64,000 nucleotides of DNA from Dyadobacter subterraneus (GCF_015221875.1 NZ_JACYGY010000001.1:2582501-2646500), one strand, 5' to 3'. Positions 37,421-48,471 are shown, counted from the first letter of the stretch. The notes: a model not told the origin generated them from the sequence alone. Numbers and translations are program-made.

Positions 37421-40400
37421 TTATTGCTCGGCAAGAATGGGTAAAAGATATTCAATTTCAGTTTCCAGTTCTGTCAGTAATTTTTCAATAAAAGTTTTGT
37501 CAAAAACAGTTAAACGTTCCAAAATTCCCGAAAGCTCGGCAACATGATTAAGGTAAACAGATGAAGAAGAGCCTTTCAATTTATGTCCGGAAGCTTTGAT
37601 TGCTATCAGATCTTGTTTTGCGAAAGACTGTTTTAAATCTGATAAATTATTGTTTAGTCCGTTTTTGGTCAGTTCCAGCAGTTCACGAATAAACTCTTTA
37701 TCATTCATGTAAGTGCTGTTAAGTTTTTCAATATCAAAATGATTGCTATCAGATACCGAGGCGGGATCCATTTTATTCTCTTTATTTCGAGGGGCGTCCA
37801 GGCCTAAAAATTTATTCAGCATCTGCCAGATTATATCTTCAACAAAAGGCTTCGTCACAAAATCATCCATACCGGCTTCAAGGCACTTTTCCTTTTCACC
37901 TTTTACATTGCCGGCTGTCAGCGCGATGATTGGAACGTGATTTTCGCCTTCAAGATCTCTGATAGCCACCGTTGCTTCGTAACCATTCATTTCGGGCATT
38001 TGCACATCCATGAAAATGATTGCAGGTAATTGTTTTTTACATAATTCAACTGCTTTCAAACCGTTCTCAGCCTCTATAATTTCCGCGTTTGGTGCAATTT
38101 TTCTTATTACGGTTTTTGCCAAAAACATATTAACCGGATTATCCTCTGCAATCAGAATGACAAGTCCGCTTGTGTCAATTTCATTACTTCCGGGTAAAAG
38201 ATGATATTCTTCAATTTTTCCCTTTTGGGACAACCGGGAAAGCGACATAAAAATATCATTCAGTTTGATGGGTTTCATCAAACGGTAATTTACTTTCAAA
38301 TCTTCACATCCTTTTAAAACAGCTGCATCATCCGCAGAGCTGTTCAGCAACACAATTGGAAGTTGGTCCGCACTCAATCCATAGGTGATCCGAAGTTCTC
38401 TGATCGTTTCCAGTCCATCCAGCTGCGGCATATGATAATCCATCAGGACAGCGTCAAAAACCATTTCCCCGTTTACAATCATATCCAGCGCTTCCAAGCC
38501 GCTTTTTGCCTGAGAAGATTCAATTTTCAGGATTTCAAGCATTTTTTCAAGGATGATGCGATTATTGTCATTGTCATCTACAATAAGAACTCGCTTGATA
38601 GCATCGACATGTTCCCACAGGATAGGTTCTCCCGGTTCTGATTTCAGGGTCAGGTCAAAAAAGAAAGTACTGCCAATTCCCGGAGCACTTTTTAGTTGAA
38701 GATGACTTCCCATCATACCTAAAAGCTTGTTGGAAATTGTCAAACCAAGCCCTGTGCCGCCATATTTTTTTGTTGTAGAACCGTCTTCCTGCAAAAATGC
38801 TTCAAATATTTTTGCCTGTTTTTCTTCCCTGATTCCGATACCGGTATCGCGCACCGAAAACCGACACGTAACCTGACTATTATCTTCGGGTTTATATTCA
38901 AGCATTTCAATTTTTAGCTCAATTTCCCCGCTTTCGGTAAATTTGGCGGCGTTGCTAAGCAAATTAATCAAAACCTGTTTCAGCCTGATTTCATCAACCC
39001 ACACGAAACGGGGTAAATCGGCAGGAATGTTAAGCAGCATTTCCAGACCTTTATTCTGGATCGGAAATGAAATAATGTCGGCTGATTGCGAGGCAATTTC
39101 AAAAATATCACACTGATCTATATCCAGTTCCAGTTTGCCGGCTTCAATTTTTGAAAAGTCCAGAATATCGTTGATGATGTTCAGCAGCGCTGTTCCCGAT
39201 TGGTTTACAATCCCCAAGTATTGTTTTTGTGTATCATTCAGCTGGGTTTTTAAAACCAGATCCGTAAAACCGATAATTCCGTTGAGCGGCGTTCTGATCT
39301 CATGACTCATGTTGGCCAGAAATTCAGATTTGGCAATATTCCCTTGTTCGGCAAGAAGTTTGGCGTGTTTCAATTCGTCTCTTCCAAGCGCAGTTTCAGT
39401 GATGTCCTGCGTGAACATCATAATCCCGCCAATCGAACCGTCAAAATGATACCATGGCCGCACTTCCCATTTGAGGTATTGTTCATGATCCCATCCCGGA
39501 GGTATCCACATTTCTTCTTCTTTTGTCACAATTGCGCCCATCAATGCCCTTTGATGAATCTCTTTCCAATTGTCTCCAATGTTGGGGAAAACCTCGTAAT
39601 GTGTTAAACCAATAATATCGCGGTCTGTCAAATGATATTCTTCAAGCCATTTTCTGCTGATAGCCAGATATTTAATGTCTTTGTCAAACATGGCCACAGC
39701 GGCAGGCGCGTGCTCCACAAAGGCCAAAAGTCTGGCGCGTTCGGCGATAAGTTCCTGTTCCGCTTTTTTACGCGCAGACAAATCGGTTGCTACGCCGAGG
39801 TATCCGATAATCGCATTATCAAGGTCGCGAATCATCGTTACTGCCAAGGAAACCGGAAAAAGCTCGCCGTTTTTTGTTTTATAAGTACATTCCCTTACTT
39901 CAAAACCATCTTTTTCTGCCTTGTGAACCAGCGCCCGGAAACCATTAATTGGCATGCCATACTGTTCACTTAATTCTGCCGACCGCTTTTTTAATTCATC
40001 CGTCGTATGAAAAATTTCCGGAGTGAAATGTCCAATTGCTTCTTCACATGCATAACCCAAAAGATTCTCGGCACCCTTATTAAATACTGTGATTAAGCCA
40101 TTGACGTCGGTAGCAACAATGCTGACGGCGGAAGCGGCGTTCAATACGTCGTCCAGTAATTTTCTGGATTTAGCGGTTTCAAGTTCAGCCCTTTTTTTCT
40201 CGTCAATATCCTGAAACGTTCCGTAAATTCTTTTACAAATTCCGTTTTCCATTTCAGCATTTCCAATAATTCGAACCCAGATGGAATTCCCTTTTGCGGT
40301 GGCTAATTCAAGTTCCAGATCGTAACCTTTTCCTTCGGCAATGTCCAGTTCCACCGCTTTCATAAGCATTTTTCTGCTGTCTTCATCCGGATAAAACTGA

Positions 40401-41782
40401 TAAGCAGTAACCAAATCTGGTTCATAATCAGGATCAACTTCATGGATTTGCCTGGTGACTTCCGACCAGTTTACCTTTCCGGAAGCAATATCCACTTCCC
40501 ATCCACCAACACGCGCGGTCCTGTTAGTTTGCACCAGCATTTCCTGAGTTCTTTGCAAGCGCTCGGCAAGTTGCTGACTTTCAGTCACATCAATGGAATT
40601 GCCAACGATATAATCCTCTCCGTAAGGATTGTGTACAAGAATATTATGATAGCTCCATATCAGATAAGAACCGTTTTTATGCTGCGTAGTCATCAGCCCG
40701 CTGGATTTTCCGGTTTCTTTTATTTCTTTCAAATAATATTGAAGCGCATAATGATGTTTGGCAGGAATCAGGTCTGCAAGCCCCATCGTCAAAACCTCCG
40801 TTGTGGAATAACCCAGCAACTGAGCACCGGCTGCATTGACCGTTATAAAGTTACCTTTAAGATCATGTGTGCACATCAGTCCCTGAGAATTTTCAAAGAA
40901 CGAGCGGAAATTATCTTCGCTGATCTGTAATTTTTGCTCCTGAATTTTCTCTTCGGTAATATTCCGTGCAATAGCAAAAATATTTCCGGTTGAAGGTTCG
41001 GGTGTGGCAACCCATTGCAGATATAAATATTCTCCGCTTTTCTGACGGAATCTTTGTGTGAAATTTATACCGGGAACTCCCGAAGAAAGCTTGGAAATCT
41101 GGTTGTAAGTGTTTTCCAGATCATCCGGATGAGTAAGTTCGAAAAAGGAAGTTCTGAGAAGAAATTTCTCATCCCAACCAAGTAATTGTTCAAAGGCAGG
41201 ATTAATCTGACGAAAATAGCCATCCGCACCGGCAATGCATATCAGGTCATTGGACAGCTGAAAAATTCGCTCAAAATATTTTAATTCCTGGCGTTTCCGC
41301 TGATCTACGATAAGCGACATAACCTGCTCTGCTATTAATTTCAGAGCATTTTTTTGCTGGTCGCTAAGTTTTCTGGCTTTATCATCAAGAACGCAAAGCG
41401 TACCCAGAGCAAAACCTTTTGGATCAACCAATGGGACACCTGCGTAAAAACGAATGTGTGGATTTCCCGTTACGAGTGCATTATCCTTAAAACGTTCATC
41501 ACTGGTGGCATCTTCAATCTCAAAAATTACATTTTCCATGATCGAATACTGGCAAAATGCAAGATCTCGGGATGTCTCTGGTATATCAAGTCCTTTTTTT
41601 GATTTGAACCACTGCCTTTTTTCGTCAATCAGAGATACAAGTGAAATCGGAGTGTCGCAAATTACAGAAGCAAGCTCGGTGAGCCGGTCAAATTCTTTTT
41701 CACTATACGTGTCCAGAATCTGGTAGTTTTTCAGTGCTTTTAACCTTTCATTTTCGTTATGAGGAATGGGAAGGTATTTCAT
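37421..41782 (-). CDS. Hybrid sensor kinase GAF-PAS(5)-HisKA-HATPase-REC-REC-Hpt
   Basis: A 1453-residue soluble phosphorelay protein holding a whole relay in one chain. It has a GAF domain (about 25-160), five PAS/PAC units (about 170-290, 292-410, 425-530, 545-665 and 675-795), and HisKA with SEFLANMSHEIRTPLNGII (about 818-836). The HATPase shows NLLSNAAKFTESG, DTGIGI and GGTGLGLTIS (about 930-1045). Receiver 1 has LMDYHMPQLDG (about 1065-1180), receiver 2 has FMDVQMPEMNG (about 1205-1325), and a C-terminal Hpt has KASGHKLKGSSSSVYL (about 1395). It has no transmembrane segment. The GAF part resembles that of the kinase at 21575. The output partner is not adjacent. Confidence 0.93.
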   Translation of the reverse strand: MKYLPIPHNENERLKALKNYQILDTYSEKEFDRLTELASVICDTPISLVSLIDEKRQWFKSKKGLDIPETSRDLAFCQYSIMENVIFEIEDATSDERFKDNALVTGNPHIRFYAGVPLVDPKGFALGTLCVLDDKARKLSDQQKNALKLIAEQVMSLIVDQRKRQELKYFERIFQLSNDLICIAGADGYFRQINPAFEQLLGWDEKFLLRTSFFELTHPDDLENTYNQISKLSSGVPGINFTQRFRQKSGEYLYLQWVATPEPSTGNIFAIARNITEEKIQEQKLQISEDNFRSFFENSQGLMCTHDLKGNFITVNAAGAQLLGYSTTEVLTMGLADLIPAKHHYALQYYLKEIKETGKSSGLMTTQHKNGSYLIWSYHNILVHNPYGEDYIVGNSIDVTESQQLAERLQRTQEMLVQTNRTARVGGWEVDIASGKVNWSEVTRQIHEVDPDYEPDLVTAYQFYPDEDSRKMLMKAVELDIAEGKGYDLELELATAKGNSIWVRIIGNAEMENGICKRIYGTFQDIDEKKRAELETAKSRKLLDDVLNAASAVSIVATDVNGLITVFNKGAENLLGYACEEAIGHFTPEIFHTTDELKKRSAELSEQYGMPINGFRALVHKAEKDGFEVRECTYKTKNGELFPVSLAVTMIRDLDNAIIGYLGVATDLSARKKAEQELIAERARLLAFVEHAPAAVAMFDKDIKYLAISRKWLEEYHLTDRDIIGLTHYEVFPNIGDNWKEIHQRALMGAIVTKEEEMWIPPGWDHEQYLKWEVRPWYHFDGSIGGIMMFTQDITETALGRDELKHAKLLAEQGNIAKSEFLANMSHEIRTPLNGIIGFTDLVLKTQLNDTQKQYLGIVNQSGTALLNIINDILDFSKIEAGKLELDIDQCDIFEIASQSADIISFPIQNKGLEMLLNIPADLPRFVWVDEIRLKQVLINLLSNAAKFTESGEIELKIEMLEYKPEDNSQVTCRFSVRDTGIGIREEKQAKIFEAFLQEDGSTTKKYGGTGLGLTISNKLLGMMGSHLQLKSAPGIGSTFFFDLTLKSEPGEPILWEHVDAIKRVLIVDDNDNNRIILEKMLEILKIESSQAKSGLEALDMIVNGEMVFDAVLMDYHMPQLDGLETIRELRITYGLSADQLPIVLLNSSADDAAVLKGCEDLKVNYRLMKPIKLNDIFMSLSRLSQKGKIEEYHLLPGSNEIDTSGLVILIAEDNPVNMFLAKTVIRKIAPNAEIIEAENGLKAVELCKKQLPAIIFMDVQMPEMNGYEATVAIRDLEGENHVPIIALTAGNVKGEKEKCLEAGMDDFVTKPFVEDIIWQMLNKFLGLDAPRNKENKMDPASVSDSNHFDIEKLNSTYMNDKEFIRELLELTKNGLNNNLSDLKQSFAKQDLIAIKASGHKLKGSSSSVYLNHVAELSGILERLTVFDKTFIEKLLTELETEIEYLLPILAEQ

Positions 41783-41918
41783 TGTACGTTGAGTAATTCG
41801 AGTTCAAAATCTTCTAAATCTGCAAATTTTTTTTGAATTAATAAAAAAATGTAACCGTTACGTGCTTAATCAAATCTGTTTTGCCTGAAAGAAGTACTAA
41901 AATTAAAAGCTTTTTCTG

Positions 41919-43649
41919 CTATTTTGAATACACTGACGCCGACGGGATTTTTTCTGAACTCGCAAATGCGCGCAGATATTTTGTTTTATAAGCAGCCAGC
42001 TGGCCATTTTTTCGTTGTGCCTTCAAACTATTTGATAACCCTACCAAAGACCAGCCATTACCAGGATTAATCACCAGATCTTCCCTGTACACTTTTTCCG
42101 CCCCGGCAAATTTTCCTGTTTTTAAAAGAAAAGCTCCCAGAAACTGTCTTGCCGGAATCGGCCAGTCATTGGGCTCAGTGTATACCAGATTGTCCTCAAT
42201 TTTTATCGCTTTATCCAGACTGTCAAAAGCTTTATCAAATTTCTTTTCTGAAAACAGGATTGAAGCATTTAAGATGTCTTCCGCTATGGCAGCCATGAAA
42301 GTTGGTGCATTAAATGGAATCCGGACTTTGCTCAAAATTGGATCTTTGCTGTTTTGTTGAAGCATTTCCAGCTCTTTTTTTGCGGCAATTACATCACCGG
42401 TGTTTACAAATGCAAGCCCTTTGGAAAAATTCGAAAGAAGAGAAGCATAACTCCATTTTGGATCCGGTTTTACACTGTCTTTCAGGATTTCTTCCCATTT
42501 TCCAAGTCTCACCAAAGTAAGGACTGGCAGCATAAACATATATTGGTCGTAAGTTTGCAGAGGTCCGGGCGAAACACTTTTTCTGCATCGCAAGGCGTCA
42601 CGCATGCCGGTTTTGTACATTCCTCCACTCATGGCGCAGTAGGTTTGCACTGCAAAATAATGTGTGCTATGTTTATTTAATTGAAGGTGCGGAGCGAGCG
42701 AGTCATAATGCAGCAAATTTTTATCGGCCAGATCATTCACCTGAACACCCTTGGTGTACATTCCGTTTCTTTGATATTCATGACTTGACATGTGAACCAT
42801 GTGGGCAACCCCCGGCAGAAGATTTTTCAGTTTGTCTGCATTGGGAAGTGCCGCTTCCGGGTGTCTGGAAGCCTCGGTAAGATGGATGTGATAATGTAAA
42901 GCCGCCGGATGATTTGGATTTTCCTTTAAAATATTCTCGCATAATGCTATCAGTTCCTGCGTCCACGGCTTTGCAGAACCATCGGCATTCCAAAAATCCC
43001 AGGCATGCATGAGCATAACGGCATCTACATATAACGCATTTACATCCGCATTACTCTTGTGCCCGGCCACAAGCTTTTTCATCGCATTGGCGTAAGCGAT
43101 GTTCAAAGTTTTCCGGTTTTTATCAGAAATATCATCCGAATATCTCTGCGTCATTGAGCTGATCAGCGCCTTTTCACTGTCATTACCATACGTCGCTGCC
43201 TTGTTCATTTTGTCAATAACTTCGCGAACGGTTGCCGGTAAAACGTAAGAGTGGGCGGCATTATAGTATGGTCCCATCGCAAGCGCTTGTCCCCAATAAG
43301 GCATTGGATGGCGTGGATCAAACCGGGAAGCTTCCATGAAAGAGGCAAGCGCTTCTTTCATATGGTAACTGTAATACATGGTAAGTCCCTGATTAAAATA
43401 GAACTGGGCGCTGTCGTTGGTACTGGTTATTTTATAGGAATATTGCCCGGCCCCTGGTAAAGGCATAACAAATTTTCCGCTTTCACTTTTCACAGGATTC
43501 CCGGAAGGTAACTGTCCGCAAACTGGAATTGCTTCCTGTTTGTAAAAATCAGCCTGTGCAGATTTTTCGTGATGATAGTTTAAGACAAAAACGCCTGAGA
43601 TTATAGCAAGAAAGGTGAGTGACAGGAGCAAAGTTTTCATTGGGAGCAA
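41919..43649 (-). CDS. Exported tetratricopeptide-repeat protein
   Basis: A 576-residue protein with an N-terminal membrane anchor or signal (LLLSLTFLAIISGVFVLNYH). TPR-like helices begin at FYFNQGLTMYYSYHMKEALA (about 83) with the characteristic FDPRHPMPYWGQALAMGPYY, then continue with HIHLTEASRHPEAAL and the C-terminal ILFSEKKFDKAFDSLDKAIK. The conserved histidine-rich stretch GVAHMVHMSSHEYQRNGMY is unusual for a pure scaffold. Similar Bacteroidota proteins are annotated only as TPR proteins. It is a stand-alone gene. Confidence 0.82.
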   Translation of the reverse strand: MLPMKTLLLSLTFLAIISGVFVLNYHHEKSAQADFYKQEAIPVCGQLPSGNPVKSESGKFVMPLPGAGQYSYKITSTNDSAQFYFNQGLTMYYSYHMKEALASFMEASRFDPRHPMPYWGQALAMGPYYNAAHSYVLPATVREVIDKMNKAATYGNDSEKALISSMTQRYSDDISDKNRKTLNIAYANAMKKLVAGHKSNADVNALYVDAVMLMHAWDFWNADGSAKPWTQELIALCENILKENPNHPAALHYHIHLTEASRHPEAALPNADKLKNLLPGVAHMVHMSSHEYQRNGMYTKGVQVNDLADKNLLHYDSLAPHLQLNKHSTHYFAVQTYCAMSGGMYKTGMRDALRCRKSVSPGPLQTYDQYMFMLPVLTLVRLGKWEEILKDSVKPDPKWSYASLLSNFSKGLAFVNTGDVIAAKKELEMLQQNSKDPILSKVRIPFNAPTFMAAIAEDILNASILFSEKKFDKAFDSLDKAIKIEDNLVYTEPNDWPIPARQFLGAFLLKTGKFAGAEKVYREDLVINPGNGWSLVGLSNSLKAQRKNGQLAAYKTKYLRAFASSEKIPSASVYSK

Positions 43650-43874
43650 TTGGTTAAACTGGTTAGATTTTCTGCTATCCCGAAATCGGATGTCAATGAA
43701 TATCTTTAAATGTAAAAATAGTATACGACTTTTTAGAATAAAACAATCGAGCAGGTAAAGATTAGATAAACTGGCGAAATGATCGCCGGTTTTTAATTTT
43801 TTATATAAATTTAGAGTATAAGTTGTTGATTTTTAATTTATTAGATATGGAATAATTTTGACAAAACAGCAATT

Positions 43875-44657
43875 ATGGGTTCAAAAGCAATTCAGGGAGA
43901 ACTTTGGGGAAAACAGCCAAAAGACTGGGCAGAAATTCAGGAAAAAACCGGTAAGGCAGGTTATGATTATGTATTGAATTTTCTTGATCTGAAATCTGGC
44001 GACAAGTTACTCGATGTCGGCTGCGGATCGGGATTATTCAGCAGCCTTGCCAGTGCAGCCGGTGCAGAAGTAACAAGTATTGATGCCAGTGAAAAATTGA
44101 TTGAGGAAGCAAAACGAAGGACAAATTCGGCAGATTTTTTAACGGGGGAAATGGAAGAACTTCCTTTTGATCACAACACTTTTGATTTTGTCTGTGGTTT
44201 TAATTCTTTTCAATATGCTGCAAATGTCAAAAATGCATTGGATGAAGCGGGGAGAGTTTTAAAGAAAAACGGAAAGATCGTGGTTATGATTTGGGGAAAC
44301 AAGGAAGATTGTGAGGCGTCCACTTACCTGAAAGCAGTAGGAAGTTTGCTGCCGCCGTCTCCGCCCGGAGCACCAGGTCCTTTTGCACTTTCAGAAAATA
44401 ATTTACTGGAAAACTTACTGGAAGCGGCAGGTTTTAAAATTATTGACAATAAAGATATTCCTTCGGTCTGGGATTATCCGGATAAGGAAATTGCTCTTAA
44501 AGGACTGATTTCTGCCGGTCCGGTTGCAAGAGCTATTCAAAATAGCGGTTTTGAAAAAGTATTTGAAACAGTGTCAAAAACTGTTGATCCTTATGTCCGA
44601 GAAAACGGACACGTAGTGTATCATAATAAATTCAGGATTATAATAGCTGAAAAATAA
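43875..44657 (+). CDS. Class I SAM-dependent methyltransferase
   Basis: A 260-residue cytoplasmic enzyme with the SAM-binding motif KLLDVGCGSGLFSSLASAAG (about 44-63), acidic motif II in VTSIDASEKLIEEAKRR, and EELPFDHNTFDFVCGFNSF (about 99-117). It resembles the UbiE/Methyltransf_11 group. The long C-terminal part varies in the family and would select the acceptor; the acceptor is unknown. Confidence 0.88.
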   Translation: MGSKAIQGELWGKQPKDWAEIQEKTGKAGYDYVLNFLDLKSGDKLLDVGCGSGLFSSLASAAGAEVTSIDASEKLIEEAKRRTNSADFLTGEMEELPFDHNTFDFVCGFNSFQYAANVKNALDEAGRVLKKNGKIVVMIWGNKEDCEASTYLKAVGSLLPPSPPGAPGPFALSENNLLENLLEAAGFKIIDNKDIPSVWDYPDKEIALKGLISAGPVARAIQNSGFEKVFETVSKTVDPYVRENGHVVYHNKFRIIIAEK

Positions 44658-44790
44658 CCCGTTGCCTGACACTGATAATGTAATTTATACAACATTAACC
44701 TTTAAATGGCTATGTGAAAGGAATTGAAGAAAATGTTAATTTGTACTGAATTCGATAATATTTTATCTCACGGACAAATTAATATACACT

Positions 44791-47700
44791 TTGAGAAAAA
44801 CACTACTTCTAAAATTTTTCAGGTATGCCGTTTCACAGTTTTTGTTGATTGCGTCGATCTTTTTCCTTGCCAATTTTGAGATAAAAGCTGCGGAACTGAA
44901 AGTTGTACTCACAGGAAATACTTCTGAGCTGAAAAACCCTGACCAGTTATTTGACATTATAGAACAATACAATGCGGCTAATTCAACAGACGTTTTGTGG
45001 GTTTTAAACGGTGATATTTTTCCTGAGAATTATACGGATGAACAGATAAATAATTGGAAAAGTAAAGCCAACGGGCTATTAAACCGTTTTCCCAAACTTC
45101 AAATTCTGCTCAATCAGGGAGACCGCGATTGGGATGATTCGGGCAAAAAAGGCTGGAAAAAAGTGCAAACACTTGAAAAATCATTGCAAAAATTAAAACA
45201 CCCCAGATTCCATATTTTTCTGGAACGCGGTTGTCCCGGACCGTGGACATATTCTTTGCCCTCGCTGGAAGTTGTCATTATCAATTCTCAATGGTGGAAT
45301 CATCCTCATGAAAAACCAGTGCCTTCATCCGACGTTTGTACCATAGCGGATACAGACAATTTTATCGAAGAATTTGAAGGCACACTGGATGAGGTGACAA
45401 ACAAAAATGTAATGATCCTGTCACATTTTCCCTTGCAGTCGCTAGGGAATTATGGCGGTAGATTTCCGGTTTCTTCCTATTTATTTCCGCCGGTTATTGG
45501 TAGTGCAAAAGTTGCATTCAGGCAAAATGTCGGGACAAGTGAGGATATTGTTAATTCCAGATTTGATCTGTTTCGATACAAACTAAGCCACATTCTTCAG
45601 GATTATTCTTCACTGATTTTTGCTTCCGGTCATGAAAGAAATGAGTCGATACTGAAAATTAAAAATAACTTTTATATCAATAGCGGTTCAATTGCAACCG
45701 CAGATTATATTACCAAAGATAAAAAAGCGCCGCTAACTTCTTCCAAGACGGGTTTTGTAGAAATTACCTATGCTGCAAACGGCGCAGTAAATTATCAGAA
45801 TTACACACTGACAGATAATAAACTTACCAAAGACAAAACAGGGATACTGATGCACTCGGCTTGTGATGAACCGGAGGCGTTGGTTAAAAATACGCTTTAC
45901 CAGCCATGCAAAAATCCGGTCAGGCCATCGGATAAAATGGAGGTTAGCGACAGAGGTTTTGTGAAAGTGGCGGCAGGCGAAGAATATGCCAGCGGAAAAT
46001 TCAAGGAAAAGTGGTTTGGCAAACATTACCGTGATTCATGGACGGTTCCGGTGGAAGTACCTTATCTGAATATGGATACCACCAAAAATGGATTGATAAT
46101 CAGCGGAAAAGGTGGAGGAAGACAAACGACTTCCCTCAAACTTGTGGGAGGTGACGGCCGTGAATATGTGTTCAGGTCTGTTGATAAAGACCCTTTTCGT
46201 GCACTGGATTTTGAGTTGAGAGGGACTGTTGTTTCGCAGGTTTTAAAAGATCAGACAACGACCCAGCAGCCTTATGGCGCTATGGCTGTTTCCGGACTTT
46301 TGGATAAAATCGGAATTCTGCATGCCACCCCCACACTTTATGTTTTGCCAAAAGACAACAAACTGGGCTCTTTCAAAAAGGATTACGGAAATCTTTTCGG
46401 TATGCTCGAAGAGCGTCCTACGGATAAGATTGAAAAGGGGAAAATATTTGCCGGCGCGGATGATATCGAAAAGAGTTTTAAAATGTTTGAGAAACTGTAT
46501 CATGACCATGATAAAAGGGTAGACAAACAGGAATTTGGGCGAGCCAGGATGTTTGATCTCTGGATTGGTGATTGGAGCAAACATGAAGACAACTGGAAAT
46601 GGGCTGGTTTCAAAGATAAAAATGGTGAGATTTTTCGTCCTGTTCCGCGTGACAGAGATCACGCTTTTTCAAGATGGGACGGCATTATTCCCTGGATTGC
46701 GGACAGAGAGTGGGGGATTCCGAATGGCGAAAATTTTGGTGATCATATCGTTGGCCTGAAAAGTCTGATGTGGCAAGCCCGGCATCTGGATCGCTTCGTC
46801 GCCAGCGAACTGACGAGGGAGGACTGGATTAATGCTGCAAAAGAAATTCAGTCGGCTGTTACTGAGAAGGATATTGAAACTGCTGTCAGGAATATGCCAT
46901 CAGAAATTTATGAAAAGGACGGAAAGGAAATTGAGCGAAAACTCAAAATCCGTATCAAGGATCTGACCCGCTATGCCCAGGAATATTATCTGTTGCTGGC
47001 AAAAGAAGTGGATGCCGTCGGCTCAAATAAAGCAGAATTTTTTGAAGTAATCAGAAACATAAATGGTTCTGTTGAAGTCACTGTTTTTGATATTGATAAG
47101 AATACAAGGCAGCCAATCCGGTCAAAAATTTATTATCATCGAATTTTTAATAATAAGGAAACCAAAGAAATCCGGTTATTTGGATTACTGGAAGATGATG
47201 TGTTTGATATCAAAGGAGAAACGGATCACTCGATCCTTGTGCGGGTAATCAGCGGAGGCGGGAATGATATTGTTACTGATCACTCGATTGTAAAAGGAGG
47301 AAGCAAAAAAACGCTGATTTATGAAAAAGACAAAGATGGAAAACTTGATCTTGGTGTTGAGGGAGAAGATGTAAAACCGGCCAGCGAAAAATTGTATGAA
47401 TATGATCGTAACGCATTTGCTTACAATACCTATTTTCCACTCGGACTCATCACTTTTAATTCATTTACCGGTGTGGCTCTAACGGGCGGCGTTACGTTTA
47501 CGAGACAGAATTTCTCAAAACCCGATTTCAGTGCCAGGCATATTTTCAAAGCATCGGTTAGTACCAAGGGAAATTACGAGTTTAGTTATGCCAATCAGTT
47601 CAGGGAGCTTTTTGGGAAATGGGACGGGATTTCAGAAGCTATCGTGTCGCGCCCACTCAATTACAACTTTTTCTTTGGTGTAGGAAATGATACGAAAAAA

Positions 47701-48471
47701 GACACCGAAAAGGGTAATAATTACTACCGGACTCAATACAATTCCGTTTCCCTCGCGGCGGGAATCACACGTCAGTTTTGGAAATTAAGCAGAATCGAGC
47801 TCACTGCGAAATATGAACGGGACGAAGGAATCCAGCGAAATAACAGCTATTTGTCCGATCATCCGGATGCATTTGGTGTTGAAAAATTGAACCTCCTTTT
47901 TGCAAAGGGGATTTTCAATCTGGATTTCCGGGACCGAATTGCCTTACCGGAACGCGGATTTCGTGTGCAATTAATCCAGCAAATAGGTCATGTTTCCAAA
48001 TCGGATGACAAAGTTGCTTCGATCACGGAATTTGAAATGGAGCAATATCTTTCAACCCATCACAAAAATCCACTGACCTTTGGTTTGAGACTTGGTGGAG
48101 GTATTACCAAAGGTCAGCTGCCGTTCTACAAACTTTTGTCTTTGGGTCAGTTAAATGATCTGGCAGGTTTTAGAAGAAACAGATTTACAGGCGAATCCCG
48201 CGCCTTTTTGAACACAGAATTAAGATACCAGCTAACCCAGACCAGAAACACTTTCATTCCATTGAAAATAGGTGTCAGAGGATTTTATGATGTCGGCAGA
48301 GTTTGGGCTGATGGTGAGCCTTCCTCTGGTGAATACTGGCATCAGGGCTATGGAGGCGGTTTTTATGTCACGCCTTTCCGGGAACAATTTGCATTTAATA
48401 TCAGCGCCGGAACCTCCAAAGAAGAATCGCTTTTATTAATGATTTCAATTGGCAGTTTCTTTGGACGATAA
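44791..48471 (+). CDS. Phosphoesterase-like / surface-antigen beta-barrel protein
   Basis: A 1226-residue exported protein. After a signal peptide (cleaved near IKAAE) comes a metallophosphoesterase-like domain (about 33-330). Its metal-ligand motifs are partly lost: the first Asp motif reads LTGNTSE, GDxxD reads NGDIFPE, GNHD reads QGDRDW, and the last GHxH reads SGHERN, while the H of LSHFPL remains. Residues 400-800 hold a region with LWIGDWSKHEDNWKW and PVPRDRDHAFSRW. The C-terminal 350 residues form an Omp85/BamA-like outer-membrane barrel (ending LLLMISIGSFFGR). The start is a TTG codon, since no ATG precedes the signal peptide in frame. The function is unknown. Confidence 0.82.
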   Translation: MRKTLLLKFFRYAVSQFLLIASIFFLANFEIKAAELKVVLTGNTSELKNPDQLFDIIEQYNAANSTDVLWVLNGDIFPENYTDEQINNWKSKANGLLNRFPKLQILLNQGDRDWDDSGKKGWKKVQTLEKSLQKLKHPRFHIFLERGCPGPWTYSLPSLEVVIINSQWWNHPHEKPVPSSDVCTIADTDNFIEEFEGTLDEVTNKNVMILSHFPLQSLGNYGGRFPVSSYLFPPVIGSAKVAFRQNVGTSEDIVNSRFDLFRYKLSHILQDYSSLIFASGHERNESILKIKNNFYINSGSIATADYITKDKKAPLTSSKTGFVEITYAANGAVNYQNYTLTDNKLTKDKTGILMHSACDEPEALVKNTLYQPCKNPVRPSDKMEVSDRGFVKVAAGEEYASGKFKEKWFGKHYRDSWTVPVEVPYLNMDTTKNGLIISGKGGGRQTTSLKLVGGDGREYVFRSVDKDPFRALDFELRGTVVSQVLKDQTTTQQPYGAMAVSGLLDKIGILHATPTLYVLPKDNKLGSFKKDYGNLFGMLEERPTDKIEKGKIFAGADDIEKSFKMFEKLYHDHDKRVDKQEFGRARMFDLWIGDWSKHEDNWKWAGFKDKNGEIFRPVPRDRDHAFSRWDGIIPWIADREWGIPNGENFGDHIVGLKSLMWQARHLDRFVASELTREDWINAAKEIQSAVTEKDIETAVRNMPSEIYEKDGKEIERKLKIRIKDLTRYAQEYYLLLAKEVDAVGSNKAEFFEVIRNINGSVEVTVFDIDKNTRQPIRSKIYYHRIFNNKETKEIRLFGLLEDDVFDIKGETDHSILVRVISGGGNDIVTDHSIVKGGSKKTLIYEKDKDGKLDLGVEGEDVKPASEKLYEYDRNAFAYNTYFPLGLITFNSFTGVALTGGVTFTRQNFSKPDFSARHIFKASVSTKGNYEFSYANQFRELFGKWDGISEAIVSRPLNYNFFFGVGNDTKKDTEKGNNYYRTQYNSVSLAAGITRQFWKLSRIELTAKYERDEGIQRNNSYLSDHPDAFGVEKLNLLFAKGIFNLDFRDRIALPERGFRVQLIQQIGHVSKSDDKVASITEFEMEQYLSTHHKNPLTFGLRLGGGITKGQLPFYKLLSLGQLNDLAGFRRNRFTGESRAFLNTELRYQLTQTRNTFIPLKIGVRGFYDVGRVWADGEPSSGEYWHQGYGGGFYVTPFREQFAFNISAGTSKEESLLLMISIGSFFGR

